Positions 9,868 to 19,893 of a stretch of DNA of 64,000 nucleotides are shown here, piece after piece. Made by a program: the position numbers and the translations under genes. The stretch lies in the NCBI RefSeq assembly GCF_020852615.1, contig NZ_JADZAJ010000031.1, positions 32,069 through 96,068 of the forward strand. The letters run 5' to 3'. Position 1 is the stretch's first letter. Each line of letters opens with the position of its first letter. Below the pieces are notes generated by a model, which made no database searches, was not told where the DNA came from, and saw only the letters and a program-made list of their open reading frames with translations. This stretch comes from Nitrosomonas sp. Its GTDB lineage: Bacteria > Pseudomonadota > Gammaproteobacteria > Burkholderiales > Nitrosomonadaceae.

Positions 9868-10743
9868 ATGGAAACTTGTTCAGTAATATGCAAAATATGT
9901 GACCAGGAAAATAAAATTGATGGCAGTAATACTGCAAAAATAAAATCCAATGTCCGGCAATTTAAAGAAGAACAATTTACAGTCTGGCGTTGTGCTCAAT
10001 GTGGCTCGTTGCACAGTCTGGAAGAAATTGATTATGATTTTTATTATAAAAACTATGTCATGCAAAAACAGAAGCTGGATTTCTCTACGCAACTGTTGTT
10101 TGCATCTCGTCTCCACCAGCTGATGCAAGGAGGGCTCTTGCCCCACCATACAGTATTGGATTTTGGTTGTGGTAATGGTGGCTTCCTGCATTTTTTACAA
10201 AAAAAAGGTTACACCAAAGTAACAGGCTACGACCCTTTTGACAGCCAGTTTTCTGACAGGGGAATTTATAAACAAAAATTCGACGTGGTAAACAGCCAGG
10301 ATGTTATTGAACACAGTCCAGATCCGATTACATTCATAGATGAGATAACAGCACTGGTCCGGCGCCCCGGGGGAAAGCTCATGATTGGTACTCCAAATGC
10401 AGATTACATTCACCTAAACGACCCTCTGGATGAAGTCGGCTGGCTACACCAACCTTATCACCGCCACATTATGAGCGGAAAACAAATAATCAAAATACTT
10501 AAACAAAAAGGATTCCATATTGACAAGGTTGAGTATCGAAGTTACGTTGATACAAAAATTCCCTTTATAAATTCTACATTTGTATTCAACTATATGGCAT
10601 CTACAGACAGAACTGTTGACAGTATCTTTGATCCCATAAAATTTGGTCTGATCTATACCTCACCCCGGCTTTTATTTTATGGCTGCTTTGGCTACCTGTT
10701 GAATCATAAAAAAGATATTTTTATTGTAGCAACTGCCCTTTAA
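9868..10743 (+). CDS. Class I SAM-dependent methyltransferase with N-terminal zinc-binding motif
   Basis: CKICDQ...CAQCGS; VLDFGCGNGGFLHFLQ; SQDVIEHSPDP. Confidence 0.85.
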   Translation: METCSVICKICDQENKIDGSNTAKIKSNVRQFKEEQFTVWRCAQCGSLHSLEEIDYDFYYKNYVMQKQKLDFSTQLLFASRLHQLMQGGLLPHHTVLDFGCGNGGFLHFLQKKGYTKVTGYDPFDSQFSDRGIYKQKFDVVNSQDVIEHSPDPITFIDEITALVRRPGGKLMIGTPNADYIHLNDPLDEVGWLHQPYHRHIMSGKQIIKILKQKGFHIDKVEYRSYVDTKIPFINSTFVFNYMASTDRTVDSIFDPIKFGLIYTSPRLLFYGCFGYLLNHKKDIFIVATAL

Positions 10744-10787
10744 ATAAAAACTGTTCAAGGTCATATATTGAGCTCCTCTCCCAGATA

Positions 10788-12014
10788 ATGAGTATCCCCA
10801 GGAAAAAAATTCTTTTCTTTGCGGAACCTGCCACATTTGCACATGTAGCCAGGCCTGTTGTCCTGGCAAGCATACTCGACCCCTCACAGTATGAAGTCAG
10901 TATTGCAACGGGAGCTGATTTCAAATCAATCGCCATTGACACGGGTTTACCCGTCCACGATCTCTGGTGCATTGGCAGCAAGGCATATCTTGCTGCTGTT
11001 GACGCAGGCCGTGTTGTTTTCAGCTACAACATACTCAAACGCTACGTTCAGGAAGATTTGTGCCTCATTAAAGCTATCAAGCCGGATATCATCGTAGGAG
11101 ATTTTCGCTTATCACTTGCTGTTAGCGCCAGATTAATGAAAATACCTTACGTTGGTATTTCCAACGCTTATTGGAGCCCTTATGCACACATCGACTATGA
11201 AATTCCCACGCATCCTGCTACAAAACTACTGGGTGTTACGGCAGCGAACTATACCTTCCGGTTACTGCGCCCGCTTATCTTGGCTTATCACAGCCTACCA
11301 ATGCACAGGCTTTGCCGAAAATATGGCATGAAACCGTTGGGATTTGATTTAAGGCAAGTATTTACTGAAGCAGATATTTCAGTTTTTGCAGATATCCCTG
11401 AAATAGTACCTGTTGAAAAATGCGCCATCCCTGACAGATACGCTTTTATTGGTCCAATTATCTGGTCACCAAAAATAGAAGTTCCTGCAGAATTAACCAA
11501 TCAGACGGACAATCGCCCACTAGTTTATATTTCCATGGGCAGCTCGGGTAATCCAGGCTTATTAAGCGCAGTAGTCAGTGCAGTAGCTTCGCTCAATTGC
11601 AGAATAGCCGTTGCAACGTTTAGCGATTCGCCTGCAATTCCATCATCGGCCAAGCATATTGTCATATCAGGTCTCCTGCCCGGCTCAGAGATAGCTGCAC
11701 AGGCAAGATTAGTTATCTGCAACGGTGGCAGCCCCACCACCCACCAAGCCCTGCAGCAGGGAACTCCAGTATTGGGAATTCCGGCAAATATGGATCAACT
11801 GCTAAATATGAATTTTATTGTGGCAACAGGTGCCGGGTTAAAGGTACGCGCAGACCAGGTAACGCACAGCAATATTCAAGCAGCAGCACAACGAATACTC
11901 AATACACCTGATTTCTCCAAAAACGCACAAAAGATAGCTGGCTGGTTTAGAAATTATCTACCGGAAGAAAAATTCCCTGCAATAGTCAATAAGATTAGTT
12001 CACGACTCTACTGA
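10788..12014 (+). CDS. UGT/MGT-type glycosyltransferase (GT1-like)
   Basis: VYISMGSSGNPG, VICNGGSPTTHQALQQGTPVLGIPANMDQLLN donor-binding region. Confidence 0.85.
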   Translation: MSIPRKKILFFAEPATFAHVARPVVLASILDPSQYEVSIATGADFKSIAIDTGLPVHDLWCIGSKAYLAAVDAGRVVFSYNILKRYVQEDLCLIKAIKPDIIVGDFRLSLAVSARLMKIPYVGISNAYWSPYAHIDYEIPTHPATKLLGVTAANYTFRLLRPLILAYHSLPMHRLCRKYGMKPLGFDLRQVFTEADISVFADIPEIVPVEKCAIPDRYAFIGPIIWSPKIEVPAELTNQTDNRPLVYISMGSSGNPGLLSAVVSAVASLNCRIAVATFSDSPAIPSSAKHIVISGLLPGSEIAAQARLVICNGGSPTTHQALQQGTPVLGIPANMDQLLNMNFIVATGAGLKVRADQVTHSNIQAAAQRILNTPDFSKNAQKIAGWFRNYLPEEKFPAIVNKISSRLY

Positions 12015-12048
12015 CAGATTTGGCCAATAATTTTTCACTTTATCTAAA

Positions 12049-12077
12049 CGAAAAACCGGCAATAAGCCGGTTTTTCG
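12049..12077. terminator. Bidirectional intrinsic terminator
   Basis: CGAAAAACCGGC-AATAA-GCCGGTTTTTCG, perfect 12-bp stem between convergent genes. Confidence 0.9.
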
Positions 12078-12102
12078 TAACACATCAGACGTGTATCAGG
12101 TA

Positions 12103-12963
12103 TTAAGCTGCCTGATTATTTTTTCTCCGGGTAGTGGCAAACAGGCCAAACATACCTAAGCCCAGAAGGGCAAGAACTCCTGGTTCTGGTACTTGCCTAG
12201 GTGCAAAGTTCTGATTACCATCTGCCTGGAACTGTAAAGGATTGCCTGGCAATGAACCCCATGGAGTACCGGTTGCAGCTGTCCAATCCGTTATCCTATT
12301 ACCGAACTGAAGTGTACCAAAGGCAACAGTGCTCAACTGCTCTGGAGTAATGTAAGCAGTATTTGTATAATTTACTAAGCCGTTGAAATCAAATTGCCCA
12401 TTTCCACCTGTGCCACCTGCATCCACTGTAAAGTTACCAATATCCCCGGGATTAACAGTACCGCCCAGTATTCTAACGCCATCAGTAAACCCAGTGCCTG
12501 CTATCTGGTTTGCAATCGAATTACCTAATCCTGCGTTATCATAATAAATATCCCAGGATCCATTCCCTGTCGCACTAAAAGTTGCCAATGTCTTACCACC
12601 ACCAAGATTGAAAACACTAGTAACTGTTTCCTCTATCTGTGCAACAATCGTGTATTCATACGCACCCGCAGCAAAACCGCCGTTACCGGGCGCAGACGAT
12701 ATTAAACCAGGAGTAACAAAACTCCCACCACCTTGCTTCAAAATAGATACAGCATCTGCAAAGTAATAAGTAGTAAATGTATCACCCACGGCTAGAGTAC
12801 CTGACACAGGGGCTGATATAGCTGTACCATTTGATGACCAGTCAAACCCACTAAAAGGAGATGCGCCAGCAAGATCCAGATTGGTAATGGTGCTCGCCAT
12901 CGCAGGAGCAGACAAGCTGATTGCTGCTGCCGCAAGTACTGAAGTAAAGATTTTTTGTTTCAT
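12103..12963 (-). CDS. PEP-CTERM sorting domain-containing exported protein
   Basis: Signal peptide MKQKIFTSVLAAAAISLSAPAMA; C-terminal VPEPGVLALLGLGMFGLFATTRRKNNQAA. Confidence 0.93.
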   Translation of the reverse strand: MKQKIFTSVLAAAAISLSAPAMASTITNLDLAGASPFSGFDWSSNGTAISAPVSGTLAVGDTFTTYYFADAVSILKQGGGSFVTPGLISSAPGNGGFAAGAYEYTIVAQIEETVTSVFNLGGGKTLATFSATGNGSWDIYYDNAGLGNSIANQIAGTGFTDGVRILGGTVNPGDIGNFTVDAGGTGGNGQFDFNGLVNYTNTAYITPEQLSTVAFGTLQFGNRITDWTAATGTPWGSLPGNPLQFQADGNQNFAPRQVPEPGVLALLGLGMFGLFATTRRKNNQAA

Positions 12964-13037
12964 GGTTACCCCTCAGGTTAATCAATTTAAAAAGTTAGCT
13001 TATAACTTACCTATTTTTAGTGCCGCAATAATATAAA

Positions 13038-13053
13038 AGCAATATGCATGCCA
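13038..13053 (-). promoter_or_regulatory. Candidate sigma-54 (-24/-12) promoter upstream of PEP-CTERM gene
   Basis: Reverse strand TGGCATGCATATTGCT, GG-N10-GC spacing exact, two mismatches to TGGCACGRNNNTTGCW; about 75 bp before the ATG. Confidence 0.75.
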
Positions 13054-13122
13054 CAATTAGGAATTATTATTAATATACTTAAAATCAATATATTACACGT
13101 ATTTTCACAACCGTTTCAACTA

Positions 13123-13150
13123 TTGACAACCTGGCAATGTAAAATATATC
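13123..13150 (+). promoter_or_regulatory. Candidate sigma-70 promoter for the ABC permease genes
   Basis: TTGACA-N16-TATATC about 40-65 bp upstream of the permease start. Confidence 0.45.
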
Positions 13151-13190
13151 GACAAATGACCAGGGCATTTATATATAGAAAAGCTCCAGC

Positions 13191-14450
13191 GTGAATATAA
13201 TAACCATTATCAACATGGGACGTTACGCCAGACTGGCATTCCGTAATCTTACACGTCAAAAAAGGCGGAGCATAATCGCCATTGCCGTAGTGATATTCAG
13301 TTGCACAGTCATAATACTGGCGAGCGGCTTTATTGAATGGATATTCTGGGGTATGCGGGAATCCACTATCCACTCTCAACTGGGCCACTTACAAATTGTC
13401 AAGCCAGGTTATTTTGAATCCGGCCGAGCCGATCCCTACGGTTTCTTGTTCCCGGATAACCTTACGCAGGATTTGTCGAAAAAATTTACACTCGGAACCA
13501 GTGAGCCTTTGATCAAGGCGGCTGTCCCCCGTCTGAGCTTCAGCGGCCTGGTCAGTCATGGTGATGCCACGCTTTCTTTCATCGGCGAAGGAATTGATCC
13601 GCAGGAGCAAGCCCATTTTGGCAACGCACTCAAAATTTCATCCGGCAGCCATTTATCGGCTGATCAGCCTCACCACCTGATTATCGGGGAAGGGCTGGCG
13701 CGTAACCTGGGCGTAGCAGTGGGTGATCAGGTAGTGCTGCTGGTCAATACTGCAACCCGGGGAATCAATGCAGTTGAAATGACAGTTGGCGGGCTGTTCA
13801 CAACCGTAACCAAATCCTATGATGACAGCGCATTGCGTCTGCCGATCAGTACCGCACAGCAACTGCTGCGCACCCAGGGCGCACACAGTTGGGTGGTACT
13901 GCTGAATGATACTGCACAGACCGATACTGTACTGGCAGCACTGCGCAAACAGCTATCACCAGATCAGTTTGAGATTGTGCCCTGGTATCAGCTGGCTGAT
14001 TTCTATAATAAAACGACTGTACTGTTCACCAAGCAGGTCCAGGCAATCAAGCTGATTATTGCACTCATCATTTTGCTGGGCATTTCCAACACCATGACCA
14101 TGAATGTGATGGAACGTACAGGAGAAATCGGGACCGCCATGGCATTAGGCACAAAAAAAATCGATATCTTGCGCCAGTTTCTGTGTGAAGGCGCTCTGAT
14201 CGGCGGAATAGGTGGCATGCTGGGGGTACTGGTCGGACTGCTGCTCGCTGCCGTTATTTCCAGTATCGGCATTCCGATGCCCCCTCCACCCGGCATGGCA
14301 CGCGGCTACACCGGGGAAATTCTCGTTACCCCGGATATGCTGCTGGAAGCACTGGCGCTGGCAATTGTGACTACCCTTATCGCCAGCCTCTACCCTGCCT
14401 GGAAAGCCTCGCGCATGCAAATTGTCGATGCACTGCGACATAACCGATGA
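13191..14450 (+). CDS. ABC transporter permease, FtsX/LolC/E-MacB type (first of paralogous pair)
   Basis: GRYARLAFRNLTRQKRRSIIAIAVVIFSCTVII and C-terminal FtsX-like TM block; ATG at 13215 also possible. Confidence 0.88.
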   Translation: MNIITIINMGRYARLAFRNLTRQKRRSIIAIAVVIFSCTVIILASGFIEWIFWGMRESTIHSQLGHLQIVKPGYFESGRADPYGFLFPDNLTQDLSKKFTLGTSEPLIKAAVPRLSFSGLVSHGDATLSFIGEGIDPQEQAHFGNALKISSGSHLSADQPHHLIIGEGLARNLGVAVGDQVVLLVNTATRGINAVEMTVGGLFTTVTKSYDDSALRLPISTAQQLLRTQGAHSWVVLLNDTAQTDTVLAALRKQLSPDQFEIVPWYQLADFYNKTTVLFTKQVQAIKLIIALIILLGISNTMTMNVMERTGEIGTAMALGTKKIDILRQFLCEGALIGGIGGMLGVLVGLLLAAVISSIGIPMPPPPGMARGYTGEILVTPDMLLEALALAIVTTLIASLYPAWKASRMQIVDALRHNR

Positions 14451-14498
14451 AGTACCTTTACATCGATTTTTTTGTACTTAATCTGGTTTCAGGAAACT

Positions 14499-15710
14499 AT
14501 GTTTAAACTCGCATTACGCAACATCCTCCGCCAGAAAATCCATACGCTTATGACGCTGGCTGCTGTGATCACCGGGGTTGCCGGTATTGTTCTGGCCGGA
14601 GGGTGGGTGCAGGACATCTATGTGCAACTGGGCGAGGCGCTTATCCATTCACAAAGCGGCCATTTGCAGGTTTATCGCCAGGGGTATTTTGCTGCCGGTT
14701 CGCGCTCTCCGGAAAAATTCCTGATAAATGCACCTGATACAATCAGACAGCGTATTGCCAGCGAAGCAGGGGTTGAACAGGTCATGGCACGACTTAATTT
14801 TTCCGGGCTGCTCAACAACGGCAAAAGCGATCTGCCAATTATTGGCGAAGGAGTCGAGCCTCAGCTGGAGACCAGTCTGGGCAGTTCTGTACGGATCACG
14901 GCAGGGCGGCAACTGAATGACAGCGATACATTCGGCATTCTGCTGGGGAAAGGTGTCGCACAGGCACTGCAGTTAAAACCGGGTGATCCGGTCACGCTGC
15001 TGGTCAATACTCTCGATGGCGCGCTCAACAGTCTTGATTTCCAGGTAGCCGGTATTTTTCAGAGTTTCTCTAATGATTTTGATGCACGCGCTGTCAGGGT
15101 TCCATTGGCAGCCGCACAGGAACTGCTCGGCACCGGAGGAGTCAATGCACTTGTTGTTTCACTGAAACATACGAAGGAAACCGATCTCATCGCTGCCCGG
15201 CTGAAACAATCATTAACGCCATCCGGGCTGGAGGTCAAAACCTGGGTGGAGCTCAATGATTTCTACGAAAAAACCGTGGAACTGTATAAAGGACAGTTTG
15301 GCGTGCTGCAGATCATTATTTTGATCATGGTGCTGCTCAGCGTTGCCAACAGCGTCAACATGAGTATTTTCGAGCGTACGGGTGAATTCGGCACGATGAT
15401 GGCGCTGGGTAATCGCAGTGATCAGGTATTGCGGCTGATCCTCAGTGAAAATCTGCTGCTGGGGCTGATTGGAGGAAGTCTGGGTGTCATCACGGGCGTG
15501 CTGCTGGCCACGGTAATTTCTGCTATAGGTATCTCCATGCCCCCTCCCCCCAATGCGGATATTGGCTACATTGCCCATATCCAGATCGTGCCTTCTGTCC
15601 TGTTGCTTGCATTAGGGACCGGTTTTATTGCGACCATACTGGCGGCAATACTCCCAGCCAGGCACGTCTCACATATCCCTGTTGTCGAGGCACTACGGCA
15701 AAATATATGA
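14499..15710 (+). CDS. ABC transporter permease, FtsX/LolC/E-MacB type (second of paralogous pair)
   Basis: FKLALRNILRQKIHTLMTLAAVITGVAGIVLAGGW; alignable along its length with the preceding permease. Confidence 0.88.
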   Translation: MFKLALRNILRQKIHTLMTLAAVITGVAGIVLAGGWVQDIYVQLGEALIHSQSGHLQVYRQGYFAAGSRSPEKFLINAPDTIRQRIASEAGVEQVMARLNFSGLLNNGKSDLPIIGEGVEPQLETSLGSSVRITAGRQLNDSDTFGILLGKGVAQALQLKPGDPVTLLVNTLDGALNSLDFQVAGIFQSFSNDFDARAVRVPLAAAQELLGTGGVNALVVSLKHTKETDLIAARLKQSLTPSGLEVKTWVELNDFYEKTVELYKGQFGVLQIIILIMVLLSVANSVNMSIFERTGEFGTMMALGNRSDQVLRLILSENLLLGLIGGSLGVITGVLLATVISAIGISMPPPPNADIGYIAHIQIVPSVLLLALGTGFIATILAAILPARHVSHIPVVEALRQNI

Positions 15711-15753
15711 GTGTAAAATTCTTCGAAAAACTTCCCGCACATACCTTCAAGAC

Positions 15754-15834
15754 CGGATTGCCACGCCGCCGCTCCTCGTGATGGCGGTAAAGATAACAAA
15801 ACCGTCTTTGTGAACGCCAACGGCGTGAAGCAAT
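15754..15834. repeat. REP-like imperfect inverted repeat between convergent genes
   Basis: GGATTGCCACGCCG ... CGGCGTGAAGCAATCC form arms of an imperfect hairpin. Confidence 0.6.
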
Positions 15835-17270
15835 CCAGAGGGTAAATTGCCAGTCAAAAAGAAAAACGCAGTTCAGTATAGACTCTATCGCTATGATCAA
15901 ACCGGCCAAGCAGCCCGGTGGGAGGACCGTTGAAAATATCCGCCCCGACTGCCAGTTTCCAGTTTCTGGCTAAATTCCAAGTAAGACGCGGGCGCAACAT
16001 CCATTCATCACGATTCAGGCTGTGGATCAGCAGTATCTGCCCCTGAAAATCACGCCACAAATCTCCCTGCAGAAAAACACTGCCGCCACTTTCCCACTTA
16101 TCCTGAAAAATATCGTGATCATAGCCCAGGTAAACCCGCTGGAAGAACTGCAGGTTCAGGCGAACATCCAGTGGCAGGCCGAAATCCAGCCCCAGCGCGT
16201 AATCAATCGTATCCTGCCGTACCAGACCATCCGGCGCAGTCGGGCGGATCACATTAAAGCGGCGCCCATGCGTGTAGACCAATTCCCCCTTGAGCACGGC
16301 CACTCCCAGATCTTTAGTCACAGTACCACCTGCCTGGTCTATTTCATTATGCCGTGCCTGAAACAGCAGTGGCTCCCAGGGCTGGCTGACCCGATAAAAC
16401 GTGGGAGTGGCATCGAGACTGTGATAATAGAACGCCGAAACATCCCAGCCATTCACCAGCTGGGATAACCGGACACCATAATTCGAGCTGGCAACATTGC
16501 GCCCGGAGCGATCTTCTTTCAGAAAGCTGACTGGTGCGGCAACGGGGAGCTTGAATGGATAAAAATCGGCTCCTGGCCGACCAATTTCATCCAGGCTGGC
16601 AAATGGAATCCAGACAAAATCAGCATGAAAATCATTTTTGGAATATTCAGTACGGACAGCCCATTGCGGAATGCGCAGAATATCAAAATCAGGCAGTACA
16701 AATTCACGCATATCCTTGGCGGAAACAACATCCGCAAAAAACAGGCCAACCATTTCTCCCCAGACGATATGCTGGCGACCTGCACGAATATCGAAATCCG
16801 CAACAGAAAAATCCAGGTAATTTTCCCGCAGGAATAGCTCAAACCGCTGATCCCGGCGCACCTGTCGCGGGTAGAAATCAGATATGTCGTAGATGGCATC
16901 GTAATCAAGACGGGCACTCAGCTTCCATTTGACACTCGGGCTTAACTGTCCAAGATTCGACAACTCCGAGCGTAAACGCAGTTTTGAGGCGTGCCGGGGG
17001 CTGGCGATGGTATCGGCAAACTCCAGTTGCGAAAATCCGCGCCAGGAAGCAGTCTGCCGAAAGGGCTGCGGTGTTGCGTCCACATGACTATCCCCTTCTC
17101 CGAACAAGTCATCCAGCGTAGAAGCCTGCGCTACCTGAGCAGTCGTATTTGCCCGGGTCGTTCGAGAAGATGGAAGCAGATCAGCAGCATTGCATTGCAG
17201 TGGCGCCCCCCACAGTATCAGTGACAGCGATAACAGGGTTGCGGCAACATTACCCGAGATCGCCGGAAAA

Positions 17271-17963
<693 letters not shown>

Positions 17964-18031
17964 TTACCTGCCCCTGAACGGATAACTTCAGGGCAGTCTA
18001 ACCCGGACAGATTATTCATGGAGATTGGAAT

Positions 18032-18805
18032 ATGAACTTGCATTCCCTGTTGTTTTCACTGGCAACCGGTTTTTCTCTGCTGATACATGGCGGAATATCA
18101 CTTTCATCCCCGCCGCCAGCAGAACAAACAGGCATTACGGCCCAGAGTATACTGGAAAAAGCAGATGAAATTCGCTTCCCCCGGGGCAGTTTTCAGGTCA
18201 ATGTCGCTATCCGGACTACATCACCTGACCATTCAGAAGATCATTACCAATATCAGGTACTTTCCAGGGGAAATGAAAACAGTATCGTCAGGATTACCGA
18301 ACCCGCCTCCGAGCGGGGACAGGTTATTCTCATGAAAGGGCGTGATCTGTGGGTTTTCATGCCCAGCGTATCGCAACCGGTACGCCTGTCTCTTTCCCAG
18401 CGGCTGACCGGCCAGGTTGCCAACGGGGATATTGCACGCGCCAACTTCACTGGCGACTACCATCCGCAACTGCTGCGCACTGAATCCATCAATGGTGAAA
18501 ACTGCTATGTCCTTGAATTGACTGGCATAGATCGTTCAGTAACCTACCAGAAAGTACTGTTATGGGTCAATCAATCCAGTTTCAGGCCGTATAAAGCAGA
18601 GTTTTACTCGGTTTCAGGCCGGCTGCTCAAGACCAGCCGTTACGAGAATTTTGACACTATTCTCGGCGAGATGCGCCCAACCCGCATCATCATGGAAGAT
18701 GCGCTCAAATCCGGAGAAGTTTCGGTACTCGACTACTCGGACATGAAACTGCGCGATCTGCCGGACAAGCTTTTTACCAAGGATTATCTGAAAAGACTTG
18801 AATAG
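18032..18805 (+). CDS. Outer membrane lipoprotein-sorting protein (LolA-like)
   Basis: Signal peptide; ENSIVRITEPASERGQVILMKGRDLWVFMPSVSQPVRLSLSQRLTGQVANGDIARANFTGDY typical of the LolA-like family. Confidence 0.85.
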   Translation: MNLHSLLFSLATGFSLLIHGGISLSSPPPAEQTGITAQSILEKADEIRFPRGSFQVNVAIRTTSPDHSEDHYQYQVLSRGNENSIVRITEPASERGQVILMKGRDLWVFMPSVSQPVRLSLSQRLTGQVANGDIARANFTGDYHPQLLRTESINGENCYVLELTGIDRSVTYQKVLLWVNQSSFRPYKAEFYSVSGRLLKTSRYENFDTILGEMRPTRIIMEDALKSGEVSVLDYSDMKLRDLPDKLFTKDYLKRLE

Positions 18806-18904
18806 AAAGGATTTGAGCAAATTGGCTGGCTGGCTAATACAGCCGGCAAATAACCGACTCGTTCTTTGGACAATTTTTATAATCAAAAACAAGCGCAATC
18901 AATC

Positions 18905-19681
18905 ATGTTTACCCAGGAAACCACTCATCTTGGCACATCTTTCAAACAATATTTTGAAATTGTGCCCGCACTTACCGATGAGTTGAAACATGAAGCCTAC
19001 CGCGTCCGCCATTCCGTTTATTGCGAGGATTTGCAGTTTGAATTTGCACGGTCTGACAGGTTTGAAACAGATGAATATGACGCACATTCACTACATCTTC
19101 TGATTCGCAGCATCCGCGACAATGCATTCATTGGCTGTACCCGTATTGTCCGTCCGCCACCGGGCAACAGCGACAGACGTCTGCCTTTTGAGAAAATCTG
19201 TGATCAGACACTGGACCGTTCCATCATCGACCCCGCCAGACTGCCGGCAGATAAAATTGGTGAAGTTTCCCGCCTGGCCGTCATCGCCACCTTTCGCCGG
19301 AGAAAAGGTGAAAAAAATCACCCTATCAATATTTCAGAGGAAGATTTCGGTACAGGCCCGATGATGCGCTTTCCTTATATTCCACTGGGACTTTATATCG
19401 GGACCATTGAACTGGCACGTCTGCACGATATCAGGGTACTTTTTATGCTGACCGAAGAACGGCTGGCCGGCCATTTCAGCAGATTGGGCGCCAGACTGGA
19501 ACCTATTGGTGCTCCTGTTGAATATCGCGGCCTGCGTTTCCCATCCATGGTGGAAATAAGCAGCACTATCAGTGGCATGCGTTCAATTTTCCGGCCGCTC
19601 TATCAAACCATTGCCGAGGATATTCGAACCGGACTGGAAAAACAGGGTCACCAGAGCATAAATACTTCTACAAATCGCTGA
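18905..19681 (+). CDS. PEP-CTERM/exosortase system-associated acyltransferase
   Basis: YFEIVPALTDELKHEAYRVRHSVYCEDLQFE ... GEVSRLAVIATFRRRKGE ... typical of this acyltransferase family; ATG at 18905. Confidence 0.85.
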   Translation: MFTQETTHLGTSFKQYFEIVPALTDELKHEAYRVRHSVYCEDLQFEFARSDRFETDEYDAHSLHLLIRSIRDNAFIGCTRIVRPPPGNSDRRLPFEKICDQTLDRSIIDPARLPADKIGEVSRLAVIATFRRRKGEKNHPINISEEDFGTGPMMRFPYIPLGLYIGTIELARLHDIRVLFMLTEERLAGHFSRLGARLEPIGAPVEYRGLRFPSMVEISSTISGMRSIFRPLYQTIAEDIRTGLEKQGHQSINTSTNR

Positions 19682-19791
19682 TCACAACGCAGAAATGCCT
19701 GTTTCCTCAGAACCGGATTCTCATTCAATCCTCTCCCCCGTTAATAAACAGCCCCAAAATACAACAAAGACGGTCTGATACCGGGCGCTGG

Positions 19792-19831
19792 TGTAACAGG
19801 AACGTCACAACTCTGTAACAGGATCGTCACA
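19792..19831 (+). promoter_or_regulatory. Double Pho box (four PhoB-type heptamers at 11-bp period)
   Basis: TGTAACA GGAA CGTCACA ACTC TGTAACA GGAT CGTCACA, heptamers start at 19792, 19803, 19814, 19825. Confidence 0.8.
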
Positions 19832-19893
19832 CGTTATTGCAATAATCCACTCCATTTTGATTAACCAGTTTCCGCAACGGAGTGTAAGCAATA

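Noticed and set aside
15566-15909. Minus-strand ORFs spanning the REP-like repeat
   Set aside because: Overlap confident genes on both sides and the repeat itself; no domain evidence.
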